DNA of 64,000 nt from Dallia pectoralis (Eukaryota; Chordata; Actinopteri; Esociformes; Umbridae), in assembly GCA_029465975.1 (NCBI GenBank), contig CM055755.1:10481682-10545681 (forward strand). Reading direction: 5' to 3'. The notes below the pieces were generated by a model. That model was not told the origin of the DNA. It made no database searches and saw only the letters and a program-made list of their open reading frames with translations. Made by a program: the position numbers and the translations under genes. This document shows positions 13,001-25,938 of the stretch, one piece after another (positions within the stretch are counted from its first letter, which is position 1; every line of letters starts with the position of its first letter).

Positions 13001-16000
13001 TGAGGTAACGCCTTATTGTTTGTGCTCTGTGAGGTAACGCTTGATTGTTTGTGCTCTGTGAGGTAACGCCTTATTGTTTGTGCTCTGTGATATAACGCCT
13101 TATTGTTTGTGCTCTGTGAGGTAACGCCTTATTGTTTGTGCTCTGTGAGGTAACGCCTTATTGTTTGTGCTCTGTGAGGTAACGCCTTATTGTTTGTGCT
13201 CTGTGAGGTAACGCCTGATTGTTTGTGCTCTGTGAGGTAACGCCTTATTGTTTGTGCTCTGTGAGGTAACGCCTTATTGTTTGTGCTCTGTGAGGTAACG
13301 CCTTATTGTTTGTGCTCTGTGATGTAACGCCTTATTGTTTGTCCTCTGTGATGTAACGCCTTATTGTTTGTCCTCTGTGATGTAACGCCTTATTGTTTGT
13401 GCTTTGTGAGGTAACGCCTTATTGTTTGTCCTCTGTGATGTAACGCCTTATTGTTTGTGCTCTGTGAGGTAACGCCTTATTGTTTGTCCTCTGTGAGGTA
13501 ACGCCTTATTGTTTGTGCTCTGTGAGGTAACGCCTTATTGTTTGTCCTCTGTGAGGTAACGCCTTATTGTTTGTGCTCTGTGAGGTAACGCCTTATTGTT
13601 TGTGCTCTGTGAGGTAACGCCTTATTGTTTGTGCTCTGTGATGTAACGCCTGATTGTTTGTCCTCTGTGAGGTAACGCCTTATTGTTTGTGCTCTGTGAG
13701 GTAACGCCTTATTGTTTGTGCTCTGTGAGGTAACGCCTTATTGTTTGTGCTCTGTGAGGTAACGCCTTATTGTTTGTGCTCTGTGAGGTAACGCCTTATT
13801 GTTTGTGCTCTGTGAGGTAACGCCTTATTGTTTGTGCTCTGTGAGGTAACGCCTTATTGTTTGTGCTCTGTGAGGTAACGCCTTATTGTTTGTGCTCTGT
13901 GAGGTAACGCCTTATTGTTTGTGCTCTGTGAGGTAACGCCTTATTGTTTGTGCTCTGTGATATAACGCCTTATTGTTTGTGCTCTGTGAGGTAACGCCTT
14001 ATTGTTTGTGCTCTGTGAGGTAACGCTTGATTGTTTGTGCTCTGTGAGGTAACGCCTTATTGTTTGTGCTCTGTGATATAACGCCTTATTGTTTGTGCTC
14101 TGTGAGGTAACGCCTTATTGTTTGTGCTCTGTGAGGTAACGCTTGATTGTTTGTGCTCTGTGAGGTAACGCCTTATTGTTTGTGCTCTGTGAGGTAACGC
14201 CTTATTGTTTGTGCTCTGTGATGTAACGCCTTATTGTTTGTCCTCTGTGATGTAACGCCTTATTGTTTGTCCTCTGTGATGTAACGCCTTATTGTTTGTG
14301 CTTTGTGAGGTAACGCCTTATTGTTTGTCCTCTGTGATGTAAAGCCTTATTGTTTGTGCTCTGTGAGGTAACGCCTTATTGTTTGTCCTCTGTGAGGTAA
14401 CGCCTTATTGTTTGTGCTCTGTGAGGTAACGCCTTATTGTTTGTCCTCTGTGAGGTAACGCCTTATTGTTTGTGCTCTGTGAGGTAACGCCTTATTGTTT
14501 GTGCTCTGTGAGGTAACGCCTTATTGTTTGTGCTCTGTGAGGTAACGCCTTATTGTTTGTGCTCTGTGATATAACGCCTTATTGTTTGTGCTCTGTGAGG
14601 TAACGCCTTATTGTTTGTGCTCTGTGAGGTAACGCTTGATTGTTTGTGCTCTGTGAGGTAACGCCTTATTGTTTGTGCTCTGTGATATAACGCCTTATTG
14701 TTTGTGCTCTGTGAGGTAACGCCTTATTGTTTGTGCTCTGTGAGGTAACGCTTGATTGTTTGTGCTCTGTGAGGTAACGCCTTATTGTTTGTGCTCTGTG
14801 AGGTAACGCCTTATTGTTTGTGCTCTGTGATGTAACGCCTTATTGTTTGTCCTCTGTGATGTAACGCCTTATTGTTTGTCCTCTGTGAGGTAACGCCTTA
14901 TTGTTTGTGCTTTGTGAGGTAACGCCTTATTGTTTGTCCTCTGTGATGTAAAGCCTTATTGTTTGTGCTCTGTGAGGTAACGCCTTATTGTTTGTCCTCT
15001 GTGAGGTAACGCCTTATTGTTTGTGCTCTGTGAGGTAACGCCTTATTGTTTGTCCTCTGTGAGGTAACGCCTTATTGTTTGTGCTCTGTGAGGTAACGCC
15101 TTATTGTTTGTGCTCTGTGAGGTAACGCCTTATTGTTTGTGCTCTGTGATGTAACGCCTTATTGTTTGTCCTCTGTGAGGTAACGCCTTATTGTTTGTGC
15201 TCTGTGAGGTAACGCCTTATTGTTTGTGCTCTGTGAGGTAACGCCTTATTATTTGTGCTCTGTGAGGTAACGCCTTATTGTTTGTGCTCTGTGAGGTAAC
15301 GCCTTATTGTTTGTGCTCTGTGAGGTAACGCCTTATTGTTTGTGCTCTGTGAGGTAACGCCTTATTGTTTGTGCTCTGTGAGGTAACGCCTTATTGTTTG
15401 TGCTCTGTGAGGTAACGCCTTATTGTTTGTGCTCTGTGAGGTAACGCCTTATTGTTTGTGCTCTGTGAGGTAACGCCTTATTGTTTGTGCTCTGTGAGGT
15501 AACGCCTGATTGTTTGTGCTCTGTGAGGTAACGCCTTATTGTTTGTGCTCTGTGAGGTAACGCCTTATTGTTTGTGCTCTGTGAGGTAACGCCTTATTGT
15601 TTGTGCTCTGTGAGGTAACGCCTTATTGTTTGTGCTCTGTGAGGTAACGCCTTATTGTTTGTGCTCTGTGAGGTAACGCCTTATTGTTTGTGCTCTGTGA
15701 GGTAACGCCTTATTGTTTGTGCTCTGTGAGGTAACGCCTTATTGTTTGTGCTCTGTGAGGTAACGCCTTATTGTTTGTGCTCTGTGAGGTAACGCCTTAT
15801 TGTTTGTGCTCTGTGAGGTAACGCCTTATTGTTTGTGCTCTGTGAGGTAACGCCTTATTGTTTGTGCTCTGTGATGTAACGCCTGATTGTTTGTCCTCTG
15901 TGAGGTAACGCCTTATTGTTTGTGCTCTGTGAGGTAACGCCTTATTGTTTGTGCTCTGTGAGGTAACGCCTTATTGTTTGTGCTCTGTGAGGTAACGCCT

Positions 16001-19000
16001 TATTGTTTGTGCTCTGTGAGGTAACGCCTTATTGTTTGTGCTCTGTGAGTTTGTGCTCTGTGAGGTAACGCCTGATTGTTTGTGCTCTGTGAGGTAACGC
16101 CTGTTTGTGCTCTGTGAGGTAACGCCTTATTGTTTGTGCTCTGTGAGGTAACGCCTTATTGTTTGTGCTCTGTGATATAACGCCTTATTGTTTGTGCTCT
16201 GTGAGGTAACGCCTTATTGTTTGTGCTCTGTGAGGTAACGCCTGATTGTTTGTGCTCTGTGAGGTAACGCCTTATTGTTTGTGCTCTGTGAGGTAACGCC
16301 TTATTGTTTGTGCTCTGTGAGGTAACGCCTTATTGTTTGTGCTCTGTGAGGTAACGCCTTATTGTTTGTGCTCTGTGAGGTAACGCCTTATTGTTTGTGC
16401 TCTGTGAGGTAACGCCTTATTGTTTGTGCTCTGTGAGGTAACGCCTTATTGTTTGTGCTCTGTGAGGTAACGCCTTATTGTTTGTGCTCTGTGAGGTAAC
16501 GCCTTATTGTTTGTGCTCTGTGAGGTAACGCCTTATTGTTTGTGCTCTGTGAGGTAACGCCTTATTGTTTGTGCTCTGTGAGGTAACGCCTTATTGTTTG
16601 TGCTCTGTGAGGTAACGCCTTATTGTTTGTGCTCTGTGAGGTAACGCCTTTATTGTTTGTGCTCTGTGAGGTAACGCCTTATTGTTTGTGCTCTGTGGTA
16701 ACGCCTTATTGTTTGTGCTCTGTGAGGTAACGCCTTATTGTTTGTGCTCTGTGAGGTAACGCCTTATTGTTTGTGCTCTGTGAGGTAACGCCTTATTGTT
16801 TGTGCTCTGTGAGGTAACGCCTTATTGTTTGTGCTCTGTGAAACGCCTTTGTTTGTGCTCTGTGATTGTTTGTGCTCTGTGAGGTTAACTGTGAGTAACG
16901 CCTTATTGTTTGTGCTCTGTGAGTAACGCCTTATTGTTTGTGCTCTGTGGTAACGCCTTGTTTTGTGCTCTGTGAGGTAACGCCTTATTGTTTGTGCTCT
17001 GTGAGGTAACGCCTTATGTTTGTGCTCTGTGAGGTAACGCCTTATTGTTTGTGCTCTGTGAGGTAACGCCTTATTGTTTGTGCTCTGTGAGGTAACGCCT
17101 TATTGTTTGTGCTCTGTGAGGTAACGCCTTATTGTTTGTGCTCTGTGAGGTAACGCCTTATTGTTTGTGCTCTGTGAGGTAACGCCTTATTGTTTGTGCT
17201 CTGTGAGGTAACGCCTTATTGTTTGTGCTCTGTGAGGTAACGCCTTATTGTTTGTGCTCTGTGAGGTAACGCCTTATTGTTTGTGCTCTGTGAGGTAACG
17301 CCTGATTGTTTGTGCTCTGTGAGGTAACGCCTTATTGTTTGTGCTCTGTGAGGTAACGCCTTATTGTTTGTGCTCTGTGAGGTAACGCCTTATTGTTTGT
17401 GCTCTGTGAGGTAACGCCTTATTGTTTGTGCTCTGTGAGGTAACGCCTTATTGTTTGTGCTCTGTGAGGTAACGCCTTATTGTTTGTGCTCTGTGAGGTA
17501 ACGCCTTATTGTTTGTGCTCTGTGAGGTAACGCCTTATTGTTTGTGCTCTGTGAGGTAACGCCTTATTGTTTGTGCTCTGTGAGGTAACGCCTTATTGTT
17601 TGTGCTCTGTGAGGTAACGCCTTATTGTTTGTGCTCTGTGAGGTAACGCCTTATTGTTTGTGCTCTGTGAGGTAACGCCTTATTGTTTGTGCTCTGTGAG
17701 GTAACGCCTTATTGTTTGTGCTCTGTGAGGTAACGCCTTATTGTTTGTGCTCTGTGAGGTAACGCCTTATTGTTTGTGCTCTGTGAGGTAACGCCTTATT
17801 GTTTGTGCTCTGTGAGGTAACGCCTTATTGTTTGTGCTCTGTGAGGTAACGCCTTATTGTTTGTGCCTCTGTGAGGTAACGCCTTATTGTTTGTGCTCTG
17901 TGAGGTAACGCTTATTGTTTGTGCTCTGTGAGGTAACGCCTTATTGTTTGTGCTCTGTGAGGTAACGCCTTATTGTTTGTGCTCTGTGAGGTAACGCCTT
18001 ATTGTTTGTGCTCTGTGAGGTAACGCCTTATTGTTTGTGCTCTGTGAGGTAACGCCTGTTTGTGCTCTGTGAGGTAACGCCTTATTGTTTGTGCTCTGTG
18101 AGGTAACGCCTGATTGTTTGTGCTCTGTGAGGTAACGCCTTATTGTTTGTGCTCTGTGAGGTAACGCCTTATTGTTTGTGCTCTGTGAGGTAACGCCTTA
18201 TTGTTTGTGCTCTGTGAGGTAACGCCTTTATTGTTTGTGCTCTGTGAGGTAACGCCTTATTGTTTGTGCTCTGTGAGGTAACGCCTTATTGTTTGTGCTC
18301 TGTGAGGTAACGCCTTTATTGTTTGTGCCTGAGGTAACGCCTGTTTGTGCTCTGTGAGTAACGTAAGGTAACGCCTTATTGTTTGTGCTCTGTGAGGTAA
18401 CGCCTTATTGATATAACGCTCTTATTGTTTGTGCTCTGTGAGGTAACGCCTTATTGTTTGTGCTCTGTGAGGTAACGCTGATTGTTTGTGCTCTGTGAGG
18501 TAACTGTGAGGTACAACGCCTTATTGTTTGTGCTCTGTGATATAACGCCTTATTGTTTGTGCTCTGTGAGGTAACGCCTATTGTTTGTGCTCTGTGAGGT
18601 AACGCTGATTGTTTGTGCTCTGTGAGGTAACGCCTATTGTTTGTGCTCTGTGAGGTAACGCCTATTGTTTGTGCTCTGTGAGGTAACGCCTTATTGTTTG
18701 TGCTCTGTGATGTAACGCTTTTGTTTGTCCTCTGTGATGTAACGCCTTATTGTTTGTCCTCTGTGATGTAACGCCTTATTGTTTGTGCTTTGTGAGGTAA
18801 CGCCTTATTGTTTGTCCTCTGTGATGTAAAGCCTTATTGTTTGTGCTCCTGTGAGGTAACGCCTTATTGTTTGTCCTCTGTGAGGTAACGCCTATTGTTT
18901 GTGCTCTGTGAGGTAACGTCTTATTGTTTGTCCTCTGTGAGGTAACGCCTTATTGTTTGTGCTCTGTGAGGTAACGCCTATTGTTTGTGCTCTGTGAGGT

Positions 19001-22000
19001 AACGCCTTATTGTTTGTGCTCTGTGATGTAACGCCTGGATTGTTTGTCCTCTGTGAGGTAACGCCTTATTGTTTGTGCTGTGAGGTAACGCCTTATTGTT
19101 TGTGCTCTGTGAGGTAACGCCTTATTGTTTGTGCTCTGTGAGGTAACGCCACTTTATTGTTTGTGCTCTGTGAGGTAACGCCTTTATTGTTTGTGCTCTG
19201 TGAGGTAACGCCTTATTGTTTGTGCTCTGTGAGGTAACGCCTTATTGTTTGTGCTCTGTGAGGTAACGCCTTATTGTTTTGTGCTCTGTGAGGTAACGCC
19301 TTATTGTTTGTGCTCTGTGAGGTAACGCCTTATTGTTTGTGCTCTGTGAGGTAACGCCTTATTGTTTGTGCTCTGTGAGGTAACGCCTGATTGTTTGTGC
19401 TCTGTGAGGTAACGCCTTTTATTGTTTGTGCTCTGTGAGGTAACGCCTTATTGTTTGTGCTCTGTGAGGTAACCTTATTGTTTGTGCTCTGTGATGTAAC
19501 GCCTTATTGTTTGTCCTCTGTGATGTAACGCCTTTATTGTTTGTCCTCTGTGATGTAACGCCTTATTGTTTGTGCTTTTGTGAGGTAACGCCTTATTGTT
19601 TGTGCTCTGTGATATAACGCCTTATTGTTTGTGCCCTCTTGAGGTAACGCCCAATTGTTGTGCCCTATGAGGTAACGCCTGATTGTTTGTGCTTTGTGAG
19701 GTAACGCCTTATTGTTTGTCCTCTGTGATGTAACGCCTTATTGTTTGTGCTCTGTGAGGTAACGCCTTATTGTTTGTGCTCTGTGATATAACGCCTTATT
19801 GTTTGTGCTCTGTGAGGTAACGCTTATTGTTTGTGCTCTGTGAGGTAACGCTTGATTGTTTGTGCTCTGTGAGGTAACGCCTTATTGTTTGTGCTCTGTG
19901 ATATAACGCCTTATTGTTTGTGCTCTGTGAGGTAACGCCTTATTGTTTGTGCTCTGTGAGGTAACGCCTTATTGTTTGTGCTCTGTGAGGTAACGCCTAT
20001 TGTTTGTGCTCTGTGAGGTAACGCCCTGATTGTTTGTGCTCTGTGAGGTAACGCCTTATTGTTTGTGCTCTGTGAGGTAACGCCTTATTGTTTGTGCTCT
20101 GTGAGGTAACGCCTTATTGTTTGTGCTCTGTGATGTAACGCCTTATTGTTTGTCCTCTGTGATGTAACGCCTTATTGTTTGTCCTCTGTGATGTAACGCC
20201 TTATTGTTTGTGCTTTGTGAGGTAACGCCTTATTGTTTGTCCTCTGTGATGTAACGCCTTATTGTTTGTGCTCTGTGAGGTAACGCCTTATTGTTTGTCC
20301 TCTGTGAGGTAACGCCTTATTGTTTGTGCTCTGTGAGGTAACGCCTTATTGTTTGTCCTCTGTGAGGTAACGCCTTATTGTTTGTGCTCTGTGAGGTAAC
20401 GCCTTATTGTTTGTGCTCTGTGAGGTAACGCCTTATTGTTTGTGCTCTGTGATGTAACGCCTGATTGTTTGTCCTCTGTGAGGTAACGCCTTATTGTTTG
20501 TGCTCTGTGAGGTAACGCCTTATTGTTTGTGCTCTGTGAGGTAACGCCTTATTGTTTGTGCTCTGTGAGGTAACGCCTTATTGTTTGTGCTCTGTGAGGT
20601 AACGCCTTATTGTTTGTGCTCTGTGAGGTAACGCCTTATTGTTTGTGCTCTGTGAGGTAACGCCTTATTGTTTGTGCTCTGTGAGGTAACGCCTTATTGT
20701 TTGTGCTCTGTGAGGTAACGCCTTATTGTTTGTGCTCTGTGAGGTAACGCCTTATTGTTTGTGCTCTGTGATATAACGCCTTATTGTTTGTGCTCTGTGA
20801 GGTAACGCCTTATTGTTTGTGCTCTGTGAGGTAACGCTTGATTGTTTGTGCTCTGTGAGGTAACGCCTTATTGTTTGTGCTCTGTGATATAACGCCTTAT
20901 TGTTTGTGCTCTGTGAGGTAACGCCTTATTGTTTGTGCTCTGTGAGGTAACGCTTGATTGTTTGTGCTCTGTGAGGTAACGCCTTATTGTTTGTGCTCTG
21001 TGAGGTAACGCCTTATTGTTTGTGCTCTGTGATGTAACGCCTTATTGTTTGTCCTCTGTGATGTAACGCCTTATTGTTTGTCCTCTGTGATGTAACGCCT
21101 TATTGTTTGTGCTTTGTGAGGTAACGCCTTATTGTTTGTCCTCTGTGATGTAAAGCCTTATTGTTTGTGCTCTGTGAGGTAACGCCTTATTGTTTGTCCT
21201 CTGTGAGGTAACGCCTTATTGTTTGTGCTCTGTGAGGTAACGCCTTATTGTTTGTCCTCTGTGAGGTAACGCCTTATTGTTTGTGCTCTGTGAGGTAACG
21301 CCTTATTGTTTGTGCTCTGTGAGGTAACGCCTTATTGTTTGTGCTCTGTGAGGTAACGCCTTATTGTTTGTGCTCTGTGATATAACGCCTTATTGTTTGT
21401 GCTCTGTGAGGTAACGCCTTATTGTTTGTGCTCTGTGAGGTAACGCTTGATTGTTTGTGCTCTGTGAGGTAACGCCTTATTGTTTGTGCTCTGTGATATA
21501 ACGCCTTATTGTTTGTGCTCTGTGAGGTAACGCCTTATTGTTTGTGCTCTGTGAGGTAACGCTTGATTGTTTGTGCTCTGTGAGGTAACGCCTTATTGTT
21601 TGTGCTCTGTGAGGTAACGCCTTATTGTTTGTGCTCTGTGATGTAACGCCTTATTGTTTGTCCTCTGTGATGTAACGCCTTATTGTTTGTCCTCTGTGAT
21701 GTAACGCCTTATTGTTTGTGCTTTGTGAGGTAACGCCTTATTGTTTGTCCTCTGTGATGTAAAGCCTTATTGTTTGTGCTCTGAGGTAACGCCTTATTGT
21801 TTGTCCTCTGTGAGGTAACGCCTTATTGTTTGTGCTCTGTGAGGTAACGCCTTATTGTTTGTCCTCTGTGAGGTAACGCCTATTGTTTGTGCTCTGTGAG
21901 GTAACGCCTTATTGTTTGTGCTCTGTGAGGTAACGCCTTATTGTTTGTGCTCTGTGATGTAACGCCTGATTGTTTGTCCTCTGTGAGGTAACGCCTTATT

Positions 22001-25000
22001 GTTTGTGCTCTGTGAGGTAACGCCTTATTGTTTGTGCTCTGTGAGGTAACGCCTTATTATTTGTGCTCTGTGAGGTAACGCCTTATTGTTTGTGCCTGTG
22101 AGGTAACGCCTTTATTGTTTGTCCTCCAGAGGTAACGCCTTTATTGTTTGTGCTCTGTGAGGTAACGCCTTATTGTTTGTGCTCTGTGAGGTAACGCCTA
22201 TTGTTTGTGCTCTGTGAGGTAAACGCCTATTGTTTGTGCTTTGAGGTAACGCTCTGTGAGGTAACGCTGTTTGTGCTCTGTGAGGTAACGCCTTATTGTT
22301 TGTGCTCTGTGAGGTAACGCCTTATTGTTTGTGCTCTGTGAGGTAACGCTTATTGTTTGTGCTCTGTGAGGTAACGCCTGATTGTTTGTGCTCTGTGAGG
22401 TAACGCCTTATTGTTTGTGCTCTGTGAGGTAACGCCTTATTGTTTGTGCTCTGTGAGGTAACGCCTTATTGTTTGTGCTCTGTGAGGTAACGCCTTATTG
22501 TTTGTGCTCTGTGAGGTAACGCCTTATTGTTTGTGCTCTGTGAGGTAACGCCTTATTGTTTGTGCTCTGTGAGGTAACGCCTTATTGTTTGTGCTCTGTG
22601 AGGTAATGCCTTATTGTTTGTGCTCTGTGAGGTAACGCTTATTGTTTGTGCTCTGTGAGGTAACGCCTTATTGTTTGTGCTCTGTGAGGTAACGCCTTAT
22701 TGTTTGTGCTCTGTGAGGTAACGCCTTATTGTTTGTGCTCTGTGAGGTAACGCCTTATTGTTTGTGCTAGGTAACGCCTTATTGTTTGTGCTCTGTGAGG
22801 TAACGCCTTATTGTTTGTGCTCTGTGAGGTAACGCTTATTGTTTGTGCTCTGTGAGGTAACGCCTTATTGTTTGTGCTCTGTGAGGTAACGCCTTATTGT
22901 TTGTGCTCTGTGAGGTAACGCCTGATTGTTTGTGCTCTGTGAGGTAACGCCTTATTGTTTGTGCTCTGTGAGGTAACGCCTTATTGTTTGTGCTCTGTGA
23001 GGTAACGCCTTATTGTTTGTGCTCTGTGAGGTAACGCCTTATTGTTTGTGCTCTGTGAGGTAACGCCTTATTGTTTGTGCTCTGTGAGGTAACGCCTTAT
23101 TGTTTGTGCTCTGTGAGGTAACGCCTTATTGTTTGTGCTCTGTGAGGTAACGCCTTATTGTTTGTGCTCTGTGAGGTAACGCCTTATTGTTTGTGCTCTG
23201 TGAGGTAACGCCTTATTGTTTGTGCTCTGTGAGGTAACGCCTTATTGTTTGTGCTCTGTGAGGTAACGCCTGATTGTTTGTGCTCAGAGGTAACGCCTTA
23301 TTGTTTGTGCCTGTGAGGTAACGCCTTTATTGTTTGTGCCTGCTGAGGTAACGCCTTGGTAACGCCTGTTTGTGCTCTGTGAGGTAACGCCTTATTGTTT
23401 GTGCTCTGTGAGGTAACGCCTACGTTTGTGCTCTGTGAGGTAACGCCTGTTTGTGAGGTAACTCTGTGAGGTAACGCCTTATTGTTTGTGCTCAGTGAGG
23501 TAACGCCTTGTTTGTGCCCTGTGAGGTAACGTTCTTTATTGTTTGTGCTCTGTGAGGTAACGCCTTATTGTTTGTGCTCTGTGAGGTAACGCCTTATTGT
23601 TTGTGCTCTGTGAGGTCGCCTGATTGTTTGTGCTCTGTGAGGTAACGCCTTATTGTTTGTGCTCTGTGAGGTAACGCCTATTGTTTGTGCTCTGTGAGGT
23701 AACGCCTTATTGTTTGTGCTCTGTGAGGTAACGCCCAGTTGTTTGTGCCTCTGTGAGGTAACGCCTTATTGTTTGTGCTCTGTGAGGTAACGCCTTATTG
23801 TTTGTGCTCTGTGGAGGGGGAATGCCTTATTGTTTGTGCTGATAACGTTGTTTGTGCTCTGTGAGGTAACGCCTTATTGTTTGTGCTCTGTGAGGTAACG
23901 CCTTATTGTTTGTGCTCTGTGAGGTAACGCCTTATTGTTTGTGCTCTGTGATGTAACGCCTGATTGTTTGTCCTCTGTGAGGTAACGCCTTATTGTTTGT
24001 GCTCTGTGAGGTAACGCCTTATTGTTTGTGCTCTGTGAGGTAACGCCTTATTGTTTGTGCTCTGTGAGGTAACGCCTTATTGTTTGTGCTCTGTGAGGTA
24101 ACGCCTTATTGTTTGTGCTCTGTGAGGTAACGCCTTATTGTTTGTGCTCTGTGAGGTAACGCCTGATTGTTTGTGCTCTGTGAGGTAACGCCTTATTGTT
24201 TGTGCTCTGTGAGGTAACGCCTTATTGTTTGTGCTCTGTGAGGTAACGCCTTATTGTTTGTGCTCTGTGATATAACGCCTTATTGTTTGTGCTCTGTGAG
24301 GTAACGCCTTATTGTTTGTGCTCTGTGAGGTAACGCCTGATTGTTTGTGCTCTGTGAGGTAACGCCTTATTGTTTGTGCTCTGTGAGGTAACGCCTTATT
24401 GTTTGTGCTCTGTGAGGTAACGCCTTATTGTTTGTGCTCTGTGAGGTAACGCCTTATTGTTTGTGCTCTGTGAGGTAACGCCTTATTGTTTGTGCTCTGT
24501 GATGTAACGCCTGATTGTTTGTCCTCTGTGAGGTAACGCCTTATTGTTTGTGCTCAGTGAGGTAACGCCTTATTGTTTGTGCTCTGTGAGGTAACGCCTT
24601 ATTGTTTGTGCTCTGTGAGGTAACGCCTTATTGTTTGTGCTCTGTGAGGTAACGCCTTATTGTTTGTGCTCTGTGAGGTAACGCCTTATTGTTTGTGCTC
24701 TGTGAGGTAACGCCTTATTGTTTGTGCTCTGTGAGGTAACGCCTTATTGTTTGTGCTCTGTGAGGTAACGCCTTATTGTTTGTGCTCTGTGAGGTAACGC
24801 CTTATTGTTTGTGCTCTGTGATGTAACGCCTGATTGTTTGTCCTCTGTGAGGTAACGCCTTATTGTTTGTGCTCAGTGAGGTAACGCCTTATTGTTTGTG
24901 CTCTGTGAGGTAACGCCTTATTGTTTGTGCTCTGTGAGGTAACGCCTTATTGTTTGTGCTCTGTGAGGTAACGCCTTATTGTTTGTGCTCTGTGAGGTAA

Positions 25001-25938
25001 CGCCTTATTGTTTGTGCTCTGTGAGGTAACGCCTTATTGTTTGTGCTCTGTGAGGTAACGCCTTATTGTTTGTGCTCTGTGAGGTAACGCCTTATTGTTT
25101 GTGCTCTGTGATGTAACGCCTGATTGTTTGTCCTCTGTGAGGTAACGCCTTATTGTTTGTGCTCTGTGAGGTAACGCCTTATTGTTTGTGCTCTGTGAGG
25201 TAACGCCTTATTGTTTGTGCTCTGTGAGGTAACGCCTTATTGTTTGTGCTCTGTGAGGTAACGCCTTATTGTTTGTGCTCTGTGAGGTAACGCCTTATTG
25301 TTTGTGCTCTGTGAGGTAACGCCTTATTGTTTGTGCTCTGTGAGGTAACGCCTTATTGTTTGTGCTCTGTGAGGTAACGCCTTATTGTTTGTGCTCTGTG
25401 AGGTAACGCCTTATTGTTTGTGCTCTGTGAGGTAACGCCTTATTGTTTGTGCTCTGTGAGGTAACGCCTTATTGTTTGTGCTCTGTGAGGTAACGCCTTA
25501 TTGTTTGTGCTCTGTGAGGTAACGCCTTATTGTTTGTGCTCTGTGAGGTAACGCCTGATTGTTTGTGCTCTGTGAGGTAACGCCTTATTGTTTGTGCTCT
25601 GTGAGGTAACGCCTTATTATTTGTGCTCTGTGAGGTAACGCCTTATTGTTTGTGCTCTGTGAGGTAACGCCTTATTGTTTGTGCTCTGTGAGGTAACGCC
25701 TTATTGTTTGTGCTCTGTGAGGTAACGCCTTATTGTTTGTGCTCTGTGAGGTAACGCCTTATTGTTTGTGCTCTGTGAGGTAACGCCTTATTGTTTGTGC
25801 TCTGTGAGGTAACGCCTTATTGTTTGTGCTCTGTGAGGTAACGCCTTATTGTTTGTGCTCTGTGAGGTAACGCCTTATTGTTTGTGCTCTGTGAGGTAAC
25901 GCCTTATTGTTTGTGCTCTGTGAGGTAATGCCTGATTG
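10071..25938. repeat. 15.9-kb satellite-like array of a 29-bp unit
   Basis: About 547 head-to-tail copies of a 29-bp unit with cores GAGGTAACGCC, TTATTGTTTG and TGCTCTGT. Diagnostic variants: GATATAACG, GATGTAACG, TTTGTCCTCTG, GCTTTGTGAG, CGCTTGATTG, CGCCTGATTG, GTAAAGCC, and a 28-bp unit with AATTGTTGTGCCCTATG. Spacing between variants is in multiples of 29, giving higher-order repeats. Patches at about 16.0-16.1, 16.66-17.02, 17.86-19.7, 21.78-22.37 and 23.28-23.85 kb have many one- to several-base indels; elsewhere units are nearly perfect. No coding potential. Confidence 0.98.

Noticed and set aside
10071..25938. CRISPR array (direct repeat of about 29 bp)
   Set aside because: Repeats are directly adjacent with no unique spacers, and the host is a vertebrate.
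10071..25938. Centromeric satellite or telomere
   Set aside because: The unit is too short for usual fish centromere satellites, there is no TTAGGG run, and the array lies next to exons. It cannot be excluded that the same unit occurs elsewhere.
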